Source: Oreohelix idahoensis
Lineage: Eukaryota; Mollusca; Gastropoda; Stylommatophora; Oreohelicidae
Direction of reading: 5' to 3'
Assembly (NCBI GenBank): GCA_024509875.1
Contig: JAMPIV010011342.1
Coordinates: forward strand, 1 to 64,000
DNA: 64,000 bases
In this document: piece after piece, positions 1 through 11,453 of the stretch
Position numbering within the stretch: position 1 is the first letter of the stretch
How the letters are laid out: every line of letters begins with the position of its first letter
The notes under the pieces: generated by a model
What the model was told of the DNA's origin: nothing
The model's input: only the letters and a program-made list of their open reading frames with translations
Databases searched by the model: none
Position numbers and translations under genes: made by a program

Positions 1-3000
1 GGTGTGAGGCAGTCACTCATAGATCCTTCTCGAGCCACTGGCAAAGTAATCAAATGCGTAACATTTGGTGGCACATTGGAGAAGTACTCTACTGCCATTA
101 TCAATATTGCTACTCCCTTCTTTACAGGAGATGTGCATGCATGTCTTCTGCCGAATCCGATCGCTGATCTTATCATCGGTCGCATTCATGGAGTGAAAGA
201 ATGTACTCTTGAACAAATTGCTGATAGGGAAAATAAAAATACGCAAGCTGCTAATGCTGTAGTCACTAGCGCTCAAGCTCTTAACATGCCTCAATCTTCG
301 CCTTCTGAAGATAATGATGCGCAGAACCAAGATGATCCCTTGGAAATTTCTCGCGACTCATTTATAAAAAAGCAAGAAGATGATCCTACTCTTAAAAAAT
401 TCTTCACGCTAGCAACAAAAGGTGATCCGAATAAAGATACAAATCGTAAATTTTGGATTACGATGAAGAATGGCGTACTTGTACGTATGGTACAAGACTC
501 CGCTAAGTCCATTCATTCTCAAATTCTTGTGCCCAAAAATATGAGAGTTAAAATCTTACAGCACGCTCATGATTCTCAGTGTGCTGGGCATATGGGTTTT
601 TCCCGTACTAAATCTAGAGTTCTTGCGTCTTTCTTTTGGCCTTTTGTGAACAGGGACATACGAATCTATTGTCGATCTTGTAAGGTATGTCAAGAAGTTA
701 AATCCAAAGGTCCACGCCATGCTGCACCTATTCAGGCTGCAGATATTCCAATTCGACCATTTCAAAAAATGGCGATAGACATCATTGGTCCATTTAAGAT
801 AAAGTCTGCTAGAGGACACCAATTTATCTTGACGTGTGTTGATATGTGCACACGTTGGCCAGAGGCTGTTCCTCTAAAGAGCATAACTACTGCTGATATT
901 GCAGATGCTCTTTGGCTAATATTTTCTCGTCTGGGATTTCCAGCAGAAATATTATCAGACCATGGTACCCAACTCATATCGGATACCATGTCTCAAGTAA
1001 TGGCGACTCTACAGATAGAGAGATCTCTGAGTAGTATTTATCATCCTATGTCTAATGGGATGGTAGAACGTCTGAATAGGACTCTCAAAAACCTATTAGG
1101 AAAGATAACTGAAGATCATCCTCAAGAATGGAACAGGGTGTTACCCGCGGCTCTCTTTGCATACAGAGAGGTCACCAACGAACATACAGGATTTTCTCCC
1201 TTTGAACTTGTCTTTGGTGCGACACCGCGAGGTCCTATGTCCTTACTTCATGACCTTATAACTGCTGATAATATTGTCGATGACACAAAATCCTCTTACG
1301 AATATGTCATTGCGCTTAGACACAAGATTATTGAAGCATGCAAATTGGCAACTGCTTCTTCTGAATTTGCGAAACAGAAGGCAAGGCAATTTGCCAATAA
1401 GAAGAGATGCTTGCGACAACTTTGTCCAGGTGACAAAGCATTTGTCTTGCTACCTTGTACGGAAAACAGACTTCTTATTTCTTGGAAAGGTCTGTACGAT
1501 GTTATATCAAAAGTTTTCGATGTTGACTATATCGTCGATATTGACGGGAAGCATGAAACCTTCCACATCAACATGCTTACGGAATTCCATGAACGTCCGG
1601 ATTATTTACAACCTGTTTTCCAGGCAACGGATGATTCTCCAGTCCCACATGGACATTACTCATCACTGTCAGTAATACAGGATGAGGAAACGAGTTTCTC
1701 GGATGTGAATCTCCCTTTTCCGATGATTCCACTTCATTCTAATGAATCATGGAAAGATGTTACGATCTCTCCCGAGTTATCTCTAGGAGAACAGAAACAA
1801 GTTTCTACTATGTTACAACAATTTCAGGATGTCCTTACTGACATTCCTGGTCAAACTGATGTCACTGAACATGACATTATACTTACTGACCATAATCCTA
1901 TAAGAGTCAGACCGTATCCTATCCCGATACATTTTCAAGCACAGGTTGAGAAAGAGTTGGATGAGATGATAGATTTGAAAATAATTGAACCATCCACATC
2001 AGCATATTCTTCGCCGATGGTTATTGTACGAAAAAAAGACAATAACATACGTCTTTGCGTTGATTATCGCAAATTGAACCAAGTGACGAAATTTGATGCT
2101 GAACCTATGCCTTTACTAGAAGAGCTACTTACTAGACTATCGAAATCTCATTTCTTCACTAAACTTGATTTGTCTAAGGGATATTGGCAAGTTCCACTAT
2201 CCGAACACGCCAAACCGTTTACTGCTTTTTCGACACCTAGGGGTCTATTCCAATGGAATTTCATGCCTTTCGGCCTTATGAACGCCCCTGCAACATTCGT
2301 ACGCATGATGCGTCGAATCCTATCTCATCGCTCAGATGTCATTGCATATCTTGATGACATCTGTCTTTTCAGTGATACTTGGGAAGATCACTATAACGGG
2401 TTAAATGAACTATTGTCTATCTTACGCGAGCATAACCTGACAGCGAAACCATCTAAAGCCTGTATTGGTTTTAGCGAAATATCTTTCTTAGGTCACCGTG
2501 TTGGTCATGGTTTCCTAAAAACAGAGGACCATAATACAAGTAAGATACTTAACATTTCTATTCCTAAGACTAAAAAGCAAGTGCGAAGTCTCTTGGGTCT
2601 AATACAATTTTATGGACGATTCATCCCGAATCTGTCCTCGATCATGTCACCTCTTTCTTCATTGCTAAAGAAAGGGTCTCCTAATATAGTCCATTGGACT
2701 CAAGAATGTCAATCCTCTTTGGATAAAATTAAAACTATGTTTTCTACTTCACCTATTTTAGTGTTACCTACTAAAGATAAGACATTTATTCTTCGTAGTG
2801 ACGCTTCATCCACAGGGATTGGAGCAGCACTAATGCAAGAGTACTCTGGAACTCTGCACCCTGTGATGTATATTTCTCGAAAACTAAATGCCGCAGAGAA
2901 GAATTACTCGGTCCTAGACCGTGAATTATTGGCTATGGTTTGGTCAATCCTTAAACTTCAAAGATTTCTTCTTGGCGCGCATTTCATTGTGGAAACTGAC

Positions 3001-3162
3001 CAGAAAGCTCTTACAGCTATTCAGAGTAAAAATCTGAAGAGCGCGAGATCAACGCGATACGCGATTGCTCTTCAGCCTTTTCATTTTTCGGTGCGAGCTA
3101 TCCGTGGGTCAGAAAATGTGATGGCAGACATCTTGTCTAGATGCCCACATGATTCCACCTAA
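1..3162 (+). CDS. Gmr1-like Ty3/Gypsy pol polyprotein (copy A): protease C-terminus, integrase, RT, RNase H; 5'-truncated by window edge
   Basis: The frame is open from base 1 to a stop at 3160-3162, so the true start lies outside the window. Residues below are counted from base 4. First comes the C-terminal part of an aspartic protease. Then an integrase zinc-binding region (H...H near 'HAHDSQCAGH', then CRSCKVC) and a DDE core with D259, D319 and E355, giving the classical D-D(35)-E spacing. An integrase C-terminal region follows with WKGLY in place of the usual WxGPY. Reverse transcriptase comes next (VDYRKLN, FGLMNAPATF, catalytic YLDD at 782-785), then RNase H (SDASSTG, DRELLAM, ETDQ, ADILSR). 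Known family knowledge: integrase upstream of a Gypsy-type RT is the hallmark of Gmr1-like elements; ordinary Gypsy has it downstream. All catalytic residues I can see are present and there is no internal stop. Copy C at 60.8-63.96 kb is its close relative. Confidence 0.93.
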   Translation, partial: GVRQSLIDPSRATGKVIKCVTFGGTLEKYSTAIINIATPFFTGDVHACLLPNPIADLIIGRIHGVKECTLEQIADRENKNTQAANAVVTSAQALNMPQSSPSEDNDAQNQDDPLEISRDSFIKKQEDDPTLKKFFTLATKGDPNKDTNRKFWITMKNGVLVRMVQDSAKSIHSQILVPKNMRVKILQHAHDSQCAGHMGFSRTKSRVLASFFWPFVNRDIRIYCRSCKVCQEVKSKGPRHAAPIQAADIPIRPFQKMAIDIIGPFKIKSARGHQFILTCVDMCTRWPEAVPLKSITTADIADALWLIFSRLGFPAEILSDHGTQLISDTMSQVMATLQIERSLSSIYHPMSNGMVERLNRTLKNLLGKITEDHPQEWNRVLPAALFAYREVTNEHTGFSPFELVFGATPRGPMSLLHDLITADNIVDDTKSSYEYVIALRHKIIEACKLATASSEFAKQKARQFANKKRCLRQLCPGDKAFVLLPCTENRLLISWKGLYDVISKVFDVDYIVDIDGKHETFHINMLTEFHERPDYLQPVFQATDDSPVPHGHYSSLSVIQDEETSFSDVNLPFPMIPLHSNESWKDVTISPELSLGEQKQVSTMLQQFQDVLTDIPGQTDVTEHDIILTDHNPIRVRPYPIPIHFQAQVEKELDEMIDLKIIEPSTSAYSSPMVIVRKKDNNIRLCVDYRKLNQVTKFDAEPMPLLEELLTRLSKSHFFTKLDLSKGYWQVPLSEHAKPFTAFSTPRGLFQWNFMPFGLMNAPATFVRMMRRILSHRSDVIAYLDDICLFSDTWEDHYNGLNELLSILREHNLTAKPSKACIGFSEISFLGHRVGHGFLKTEDHNTSKILNISIPKTKKQVRSLLGLIQFYGRFIPNLSSIMSPLSSLLKKGSPNIVHWTQECQSSLDKIKTMFSTSPILVLPTKDKTFILRSDASSTGIGAALMQEYSGTLHPVMYISRKLNAAEKNYSVLDRELLAMVWSILKLQRFLLGAHFIVETDQKALTAIQSKNLKSARSTRYAIALQPFHFSVRAIRGSENVMADILSRCPHDST

Positions 3163-5089
3163 CTGTTAGATCCTGAGATTTCTAACATGTCTAATGTTAC
3201 TACAGTTTTTTTTCCCTATGTTAAAATGGGTACACATATGTAATATAGCATATATTGATTGTATCACTACTTAGCGGTTCATTGATGCATATTCACCGCT
3301 GGTTTTTTGATGTTCTTCTTCTTTGGTAATCATGATTTTAAGATACCTAAGATGAAATATTTTGGATAATCTGTTGTAGAAATTGTGGCAAAGCCAATAT
3401 TGTAGTATGCGTGGGTGACACCTCTCTGGAAATATTTATACTCAGAGAAAGACTTTCTCTGGATTGTAAGATATATTCTAATTAAGCCTTACATTAGGCG
3501 TTACATTTGTTTGGAATGCTTATCATCTGCGCATTATCATTCGTGCGTTGTGAGCCTATTGTATGTTGCTCCTAGATGTATTTTCAACAAAAAAAAAATA
3601 CCATTTTTTTTCCCGGGGGGTGTGGTAATCTGTTGCGCACATATTCTTTTGTATGGAATTGTGTGACGCACGGATTACTTCAGTGAGGCATACAATTCAT
3701 CCTGTATGTCTTTTTAATATGGAAAAATATATATTTGTATTTATTGAGTGTACGAAAATGCTTTCTTTTGTAAAGCTAGATAATCCATGATTGGTTTATA
3801 CTTTTGATTATGCGGATGATCTCCCTTGAATATTGATTTAGCGTATGAATACCGAATTTATGTCATTTTTCATTTGTTAGGGCCAGAAAATAGATTGATT
3901 TTGCTTAGAATGTTTATGGCCTGAATTCATATGTATTAATTGTCTAGTGCAGGAAGATTCAGTCTTATATTGTATATCTTCGTATGTTTAGGTCGGACTA
4001 TATTCTTTGTGCCGAACTCTGGGGCAGGTATTCGTTGTCCTATGGAGGCGTACAGAGTCTTGACAAAGCCGGCTGAGAATGGCCGTGTGTATTTTTTGGG
4101 CTGGTCCTTTTAAAGGTTGAAAAGTGATTTGTGAATGATTTTTCAGAAGGAGATAGTGTCTCTGCGAGATTCTATTGTCAGAGATTCTCCTCATGCACTT
4201 TATTATTAATTCGGACTCCAGGTAATACCAGACCCTTCTTTTTGATGATCTATATTTGGTTAGACCTAGATGGACATCGTGTTTCGAGCATCGTTGGTCG
4301 TTTATATATACAGTTGAAGATGACAGGTTTCCCAACAGAGCTTATGTCTACATGAAGCAACCTTATTAATGTGGAACTGTAGGGAAACTCTATGAAATTA
4401 TTGATATTCAAATTGTGAATTAACTTTGGCTTATCATTATCCTTCTTCTGGGTGAGTAAGCAAAACTCAGGAAGGTAGCCATCTTGTATTCTTGTCATCG
4501 TTATGGATCACTGTCAAGAGAACAGTATATCAAACTTATTATCGGACAGTGATATGGAGATCTTATTAATATGAAAACCCCTATCGTGGTTTAACTTTGT
4601 TACATAAACATTTGATATATGCCGCTGGAGAACTTAGCCAAGGAAAAGGTTCGTCCAGTGAACTCTTTATATGTTTACACACCCACACCCACTGATGCGT
4701 TCAGTCAGTTAGGGGATATGGCAATAGTCTGCCAGAACATTGAATGATTACCTTATATCGCCCATCATATTTGAATGCTGCATGAAATATGATCTACTAT
4801 TCAAATGCCTAGTGATGTACATGTCAACATGTTCCTATGACTATGTTCCGTGCTGTCCAGATGTGTGCGTCCTTATTAAACTGTGTGAAATGTCAGCTGT
4901 AGTTCCAGTCATCATTGACTTGCATAAGAGTGTGTGAGTGTAATATTATCAAGTGGTCAACTATACAGAACCATTCCACCATTCGCGTTACCTGACACTC
5001 CCACTCTGTGTCAACATGACCGGTTGATTCAATTATGCAGTGGTAACCCAAAGAAGACCTTCTTCACTGATGAAGAATATACCGACCCT
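3163..5089 (+). other. 3' noncoding region of copy A with candidate 3' LTR start near 3621
   Basis: No credible gene is seen. A run of G (3615-3620) directly precedes TGTGGTAATC at 3621. This resembles a polypurine tract followed by an LTR starting with TG. I could not find the matching LTR end or a second copy in the window, so the LTR call is weak. The upstream copy lies outside the window. The rest (to about 5090) is AT-rich with short open frames only. Confidence 0.35.
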
Positions 5090-8000
5090 TTTCACTCTTC
5101 TCTTGTTCTTGTAATACTATCAGTAGGTTTTCTCAATGTGTATTCTGTCCTGCTACATCATCTTCCTCTCACCTCTTCTCTTGTTCTTGTAATACTATCA
5201 GTAGGTTTTCTCAATGTGTATTTTGTCCTGCTACATCATATTCCTCTCACCTCTTCTCTTTTTCTTGTAATACTATCAGTAGGTTTTCTCAATGTGTATT
5301 CTGTCCTGCTACATCATCTTCCTCTCACCTCTTCTCTTGTTCTGGTAATACTATCAGTAGGTTTTCTCAATGTGTATTCTGTCCTGCTACATCATCTTCC
5401 TCTCACCTCTTCTCTTGTTCTTGTAATACTATCAGTAGGTTTTCTCAATGTGTATTCTGTCCTGCTACATCATCTTCCTCTAACCTCTTCTCTTGTTCTT
5501 GTAATACTATCAGTAGATTTTCTCAATGTGTATTCTGTCCTGCTACATCATCTTCCTCTCACCTCTTCTCTTGTTCTTGTAATACTATAAGTAGGTTTTC
5601 TCAATGTGTATTCTGTCCTGCCACATCATCTTCCTCTCACCTCTTCTCTTGTTCTTGTAATACTATCAGTAGGTTTTGTCAATGTGTATTCTGTCCTGCT
5701 CTATCATCTTCCTCTCACCTCTTCTCTTGTTCTTGTAATACTATCAGTAGGTTTTCTCAATGTGTATTCTGTCCTGCCACATCATCTTCCTCTCACCTCT
5801 TCTCTTGTTCTTGTAATACTATCAGTAGGTTTTCTCAATGTGTATTCTGTCCTGCTACATCATCTTCCTCTCACCTCTTCTCTTGTTCATGTAATACTAT
5901 CTGTAGGTTTTCTCAATGTGTATTCTGTCCTGCTACATCATCTTCCTCTCACCTCTTCTCTTGTTCATGTAATACTATCAGTAGATTTTCTCAATGTGTA
6001 GTCTGTCCTGCTACATCATATTCCTCTCACCTCTTCTCTTGTTCTTGTAATACTATCAGTAGGTTTTCTCAATGTGTAGTCTGTCCTGCTACATCATATT
6101 CCTCTCACCTCTTCTCTTGTTCTTGAAATACTATAAGTAGGTTTTCTCAATGTGTATTCTGTCCTGCTACATCATCTTCCTCTCACTTCTTCTCTTGTTC
6201 TTGTAATACTATCAGTAGGTTTTCTCAGTGTGTATTCTGTTCTGCTCCACCATCTTCCTCTCACCTCTTCTATTGTTCTTGTAATACTATCAGTAGGTTT
6301 TATCAATGTGTATTCTGTCCTGCTCCATCATCTTTCTCTCACCTCTTCTCTTGTTCTTGTAATATTATCAGTAGGTTTTCTCAGTGTGTATTCTGTCCTG
6401 CTCCACCATCTTCCTCTCACCTCTTCTCTTGTTCTTGTAATACTATCAGTAGGTTTTCTCAGTGTGTATTCTGTCCTGCTACATCATCTTTCTCTCACCT
6501 CTTCTCTTGTTCTTGTAATACTATCAGTAGGTTTTCTCAATGTGTATTCTGTTCTGCTCCACCATCTTCCTCTCACCTCTTCTCTTGTTCTTATAATACT
6601 ATCAGTAGGTTTTCTCAATGTGTATTCTGTCCGCTCCACCATCTTTCTCTCACCTCTTCTCTTGTTCTTGTAATACTATCAGTAGGTTTTCTCAGTGTGT
6701 ATTCTGTCCTGCTACATCATCTTCCTCTCACCTCTTCTCTTGTTCTTGTAATACTATCAGTAGGTTTTCTCAATGTGTATTCTGTCCTGCTCTACCATCT
6801 TTCTCTCACCTCTTCTCTTGTTCTTGTAATACTATCAGTAGGTTGTCTCAATGTGTATTCTGTCCTGCTACATCATCTTCCTCTCACCTCTTCTCTTGTT
6901 CTTGTAATACTATCAGTAGGTTTTCCCAATGTGTATTCTGTCCTGCTCTACCATCTTTCTCTCACCTCTTCTCTTGTTCTTGTAATACTATCAGTAGGTT
7001 GTCTCAGTGTGTATTCTGTCCTGCTCTACCATCTTTCTCTCACCTCTTCTCTTGTTCTTGTAATACTATCAGTAGGTTGTCTCAATGTGTATTCTGTCCT
7101 GCTACATCATCTTCCTCTCACCTCTTCTCTTGTTCTTGTAATACTATCAGTAGGTTTTCTCAGTGTGTATTCTGTCCTGCTACATCATCTTCCTCTCACC
7201 TCTTCTCTTGTTCTTGTAATACTATCAGTAGGTTTTCTCAATGTGTATTCTGTCCTGCTCTACCATCTTTCTCTCACCTCTTCTCTTGTTCTTGTAATAC
7301 TATCAGTAGGTTGTCTCAGTGTGTATTCTGTCCTGCTCTACCATCTTTCTCTCACCTCTTCTCTTGTTCTTGTAATACTATCAGTAGGTTTTCTCAGTGT
7401 GTATTCTGTCCTGCTACATCATCTTCCTCTCACCTCTTCTCTTGTTCTTGTAATACTATCAGTAGGTTTTCTCAATGTGTATTCTGTCCTGCTCTACCAT
7501 CTTTCTCTCACCTCTTCTCTTGTTCTTGTAATACTATCAGTAGGTTTTCTCAATGTGTATTCTGTCCTGCTCTACCATCTTTCTCTCACCTCTTCTCTTG
7601 TTCTTGTAATACTATCAGTAGGTTTTCTCAGTGTGTATTCTGTCCTGCTACATCATCTTCCTCTCACCTCTTCTCTTGTAATACTATAAGTAGGTTTTCT
7701 CAATGTGTATTCTGTCCTGCTCCACCATCTTTCTCTCACCTCTTCTCTTGTTCTTGTAATACTATCAGTAGGTTTTCTCAGTGTGTATTCTGTCCTGCTC
7801 CACCATTTTCCTCTCACCTCTTCTCTTGTTCTTGTAATACTATCAGTAGGTTTTCTCAATGTGTATTCTGTCCTGCTCTACCATCTTTCTCTCACCTCTT
7901 CTCTTGTTCTTGTAATACTATCAGTAGGTTTTCTCAGTGTGTATTCTGTCCTGCTACATCATCTTCCTCTCACCTCTTCTCTTGTAATACTATAAGTAGG

Positions 8001-8455
8001 TTTTCTCAATGTGTATTCTGTCCTGCTCCACCATCTTTCTCTCACCTCTTCTCTTGTTCTTGTAATACTATCAGTAGGTTTTCTCAGTGTGTATTCTGTC
8101 CTGCTCCACCATTTTCCTCTCACCTCTTCTCTTGTTCTTGTAATACTATCAGTAGGTTTTCTCAATGTGTATTCTGTCCTGCTCCACCATCTTTCTCTCA
8201 CCTCTTCTCTTGTTCTTGTAATACTATCAGTAGGTTTTCTCAATGTGTATTCTGTCCTGCTCCACCATTTTCCTCTCACCTCTTCTCTTGTTCTTGTAAT
8301 ACTATCAGTAGGTTTTCTCAATGTGTATTCTGTCCTGCTCTACCATCTTTCTCTCACCTCTTCTCTTGTTCTTGTAATACTATCAGTAGGTTTTCTCAAT
8401 GTGTATTCTGTCCTGCTCCACCATCTTTCTCTCACCTCTTCTCTTGTTCTTGCCA
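5090..8455. repeat. 78-bp minisatellite array, about 43 units
   Basis: Tandem units of 78 bp run without interruption. The landmark CAGTAGGTTTT recurs at 5121, 5199 and so on. Units differ mainly at a few positions (CTACATCATCTTCC versus CTCTACCATCTTTC versus CTCCACCATTTTCC), which defines subtypes. Two shortened 72-bp units (near 7680 and 7986) sit 306 bp apart, that is 3x78+72, showing a higher-order duplication. Because 78 is a multiple of three, several frames stay open and give repeated 26-residue translations. There is no other sign of coding, so I treat these frames as a by-product of unit length. The array ends at a pyrimidine-rich stretch. Confidence 0.95.
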
Positions 8456-8869
8456 CCAGTTCCCCATTAAACTTTGTTTTTTAACTGTCTCATGTTTATA
8501 CCTTGTCCTCTTTTTTTTTTCTTCACAGAAAGGCAGCACAAATGTTAAGACAAGTAAATACATCTAAGTGGTTGAGAGTGTATTAATTTCATTTGGAAAC
8601 AGCTTACAAAATAACAGCCTTCTGCAATATTTTGTTTGACATAATAATTGTATGCACATGATCTAGGAATGGTCAATTTATAATGGTTCCCTAGTTTGTT
8701 CTTTGAATTTAAAAATGAGAAACCTACCCACCACAAAAATATTTATAGAATGTGTGATTCCTATATACACACACTGGGGTCCTTGCTGGTGCTATGGACT
8801 TTGTGCACTGTGCTGAGATCCTTCTTGAGTGATCTAAGGAAGGAGATCAGAGCACTGATGTAGTAGTCC
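8456..8869. other. spacer after minisatellite; nothing identified
   Basis: A long T run followed by CTTCACAG at 8521-8528 resembles a 3' splice site, but no exon-like sequence with homology follows. The downstream open frame closes after about 13 codons. No other feature is seen. Confidence 0.4.
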
Positions 8870-10785
8870 ATGTGCAATGAAGATAGTCCAAAAAAACCAA
8901 AACAAACCAAATCAGATAAAGAACCACTTTGGAAAATGATGAGGCAATATGGAGTCCCATTGAAGATTATTAACTTAATGAAGACACTACATGAAGATTT
9001 TACATTTTTCATAAATGAAAATAAATGGAGTGCAATAGAACTAATAGAAACCTTTTCAACTCTGATTAAACAACTTCACAATCTAGATTTTACAGATCTG
9101 GCTCTCCTGTCCAAAAACTGTAATCAGATGTATGACAGAATGAAAATACTTAATGAGAGGTGACAAGAAGTAGGTCTGAAAATACAAAAGGAGAAAACAA
9201 ATATAATGAGAATAAATTCAGGAAATAATAAAAATACTGCTTTCAAAGAAAGATCACAACAAGATGTAGAATCATATATACACCATGGTAGCAAGATAGA
9301 CAACGATATTAAATTAAAGATTACAAAAGACTTCAATAGGAGTTTTAATTGCATTGGGAAACCATGGAGATCAAAAGAAAGTAAATCCAATACAAGAATC
9401 AGAACCTTCTAATTTAAGACAAGTCAGTCCTGTTGTATGACTTGAAACATGAAGAACAACAATCAAAGAAGCTACATCCTGTCTTAAAATGGATGCTTAC
9501 ATAGAATAGAAGGATTGAAGTGCTGTGACAAGACCACTCATGTAGAACTGATGACAACTACCAGACAAGCATCAGTGGAACCAGAGATGAGAAGATGCTG
9601 GAGACAGAAAGGAAACACACTGAGAAAACCTGTTGACAACATTCCTAGAAGTTTAGAGGAAGGTCAAGGATCACGTGGAGAAGTGAACTGGAGACAGACA
9701 TGAAGAGGGTGAAGAAGATATGGAAAGACTTGATACAGGACAGGAAGACTTGACACAGGACAGGAAAACTTGACACAGGACAGGAAGACTTGACACAGGA
9801 CAGGAAGACTTGACACAGGACAAGAAGACTTGACACAGGACAGGAAGACTTGACACAGGACAGGAAGACTTGGCACAGGACAGGAAGACTTGACACAAGA
9901 CAGGAAGACTTGACAAAGGCATAAAGACTTGACACAGGACAGGAAGACTTGGCACAGGACAGAAAGACTTGACACAGGACAGGAAGACTTGACACAGGAC
10001 AGGAAGACTTGACACAGGATGACTTGACACAGGACAGGAAGACTTGACACAGGACAGGAAGACTTGACACAGGACAGGAAGACTTGACACAGGACAGGAA
10101 AACTTGACACAGGACAGGAAGACTTGACACAGGACAGGAAGACTTGACACAGGACAGGAAGACTTGACACAGGACAGGAAGACTTGACACAGGACAGGAA
10201 GACTTGACACAGGACAGGAAGACTTGACACAGGACAGGAAGACTTGACACAGGACAGGAAGACTTGACACAGGACAGGAAAACTTGGCACAGGACAGGAA
10301 GACTTGGCACAAGACAGGAAGACTTGACAAAGGCATAAAGACTTGACACAGGACAGGAAGACTTGGCACAGGACAGAAAGACTTGACACAGGACAGGAAG
10401 ACTTGACACAGGACAGGAAGACTTGACACAGGATGACTTGACACAGGACAGGAAGACTTGACACAGGACAGGAAGACTTGACACAGGACAGGAAGACTTG
10501 ACACAGGACAGGAAAACTTGACACAGGACAGGAAGACTTGACACAGGACAGGAAGACTTGACACAGGACAGGAAGACTTGACACAGGACAGGAAGACTTG
10601 ACACAGGACAGGAAGACTTGACACAGGACAGGAAGACTTCACACAGGACAGGAAAACTTGACACAGTACAGGAAGACTTGACACAGGACAGGAAGACTTG
10701 ACACAGGACAGGAAGACTTGACACAAGTTTGTTGAAAGCCTATGCTCCTAGGGGTACTCAAGGGAGATAAGAGAGAAAGAAATGT
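8870..10785 (+). pseudogene. RTE-like LINE remnant: internally deleted RT and C-terminus, with satellite expansion inside
   Basis: Translation near 8930 gives LWKMMRQYGVPLKIINLMK, matching the RT segment usually read as 'LWKILR.YGIP.KIVN' in RTE/BovB-type LINEs. The frame then jumps, through a deletion, to an 'LDFTDLALLSKN' segment that stands where the catalytic FADD-type motif ought to be. It continues past a stop into 'QEVGLKIQKEKTNIMRINSGN' and on to 'GNTLRKPVDNIPRS' (about 9620). The last coding block is split: IWKDLIQDRK at about 9718-9750 is followed by the 20-bp satellite, and SLLKAYAPRGTQGR plus stop follows at about 10728-10771, matching the usual C-terminal 'W..L..ALCPTRG' tail. 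Several stops and a frameshift make it dead. Clade assignment is from motif memory and is moderate. Confidence 0.7.
9715..10730. repeat. 20-bp satellite array (unit ACTTGACACAGGACAGGAAG), about 50 copies
   Basis: Near-perfect 20-bp units run head to tail. Rare variants (GGCATAAAG, CACAGGATGACTTG, AGGACAGAAAG) recur as a block: TGACAAAGGC is at 9911 and again at 10325, so a 414-bp segment was duplicated. Since 20 is not a multiple of three, a read frame visits all three phases. All three minus-strand frames remain open for 300-360 codons with Cys/Ser/Val-rich repeats. I regard those as artefacts. The first units match the adjacent LINE codons for KDLIQDRK, so the array appears to have been seeded by LINE coding sequence. 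Confidence 0.95.
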
Positions 10786-10792
10786 CTTTTGT

Positions 10793-10893
10793 TGACAGTC
10801 ACATCCTTAATTCATTAAAAATATATGTCAAATATAAGGGGACATGAAATGTAGAATTTGTTGACAGTCACTTTCTTAGTTCATTAAAAATAT
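10793..10893. repeat. 65-bp tandem unit, second copy interrupted by LINE
   Basis: TTGTTGACAGTCAC begins unit 1 at about 10793 and unit 2 at about 10858. Unit 1 is complete to 10857. Unit 2 stops at 10893 where LINE sequence begins and resumes at 12858-12903. The shared 12 bases CATTAAAAATAT (10882-10893 and 12858-12869) are the LINE target-site duplication. Confidence 0.8.
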
Positions 10894-11453
10894 CCTGGAA
10901 AAAGGGGAGACCAACCCCAACCAGTTGCATCCACAGGTGGCAGATAGTGGAACGACCTCCAGATATGGTGTGTCAGCTGCGAATTAAGTCAGTATTGCTG
11001 GACAAATAAGCAGCCGCAGACGAAACGGCGATGTCCTCCAAGCAGGACGGGGAGGGGTAACAGGTGGCACTGATACCCCCACTGAAATCCCCCATATGTC
11101 CTATGACGGGTGCATCAAGCGAGTAAGAGCCGCTATAAGCTCTAGCCACGGGGAAGGTAAACCTCGGTAAACAAACCAACCTGCTGCCTTGTAGCTACCA
11201 CCGGGAGATGGAAAGGCTATGGGAGACAACCCTGAACAACAAACACAACCCGGCCTGCCGAAGACGGAGTGTGTCAGATACAGCGCAGACACTGGGAAAA
11301 ATTAGGGCACACATGCTTTTGCAGTATGAAGTCATGTGACAGTCTCAACTTACGTCATGGTGTCACTCCTATCAGCTCCAACCGGGGAGGAGCGGAGCGG
11401 GGCCCATAGCCTCAAAAGGGTCCGCCCAAGCAACCGGTGCCTTTGCCAACAAA

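Noticed and set aside
3621..5089. Full 3' LTR of copy A
   Set aside because: The start looks plausible after the G-run, but no matching end or second copy is visible in the window.
5090..8567. Long open frames (up to 649 codons) with 26-residue repeats
   Set aside because: They follow from a 78-bp unit divisible by three. Several frames are open at once, and the translations are low-complexity with no recognisable domain.
8505..8567. 3' splice site and terminal host exon (pyrimidine tract then CAG at 8528)
   Set aside because: No upstream exon, no donor and no protein similarity. A T-rich tract before CAG is common by chance.
9645..10726. Three overlapping minus-strand frames of 306-359 codons, Cys/Ser/Val-rich
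   Set aside because: All three phases of a 20-bp stop-free satellite are open, so this is a periodicity artefact.
5090..10730. CRISPR array
   Set aside because: Units are contiguous without unique spacers and lie in a eukaryotic transposon landscape.
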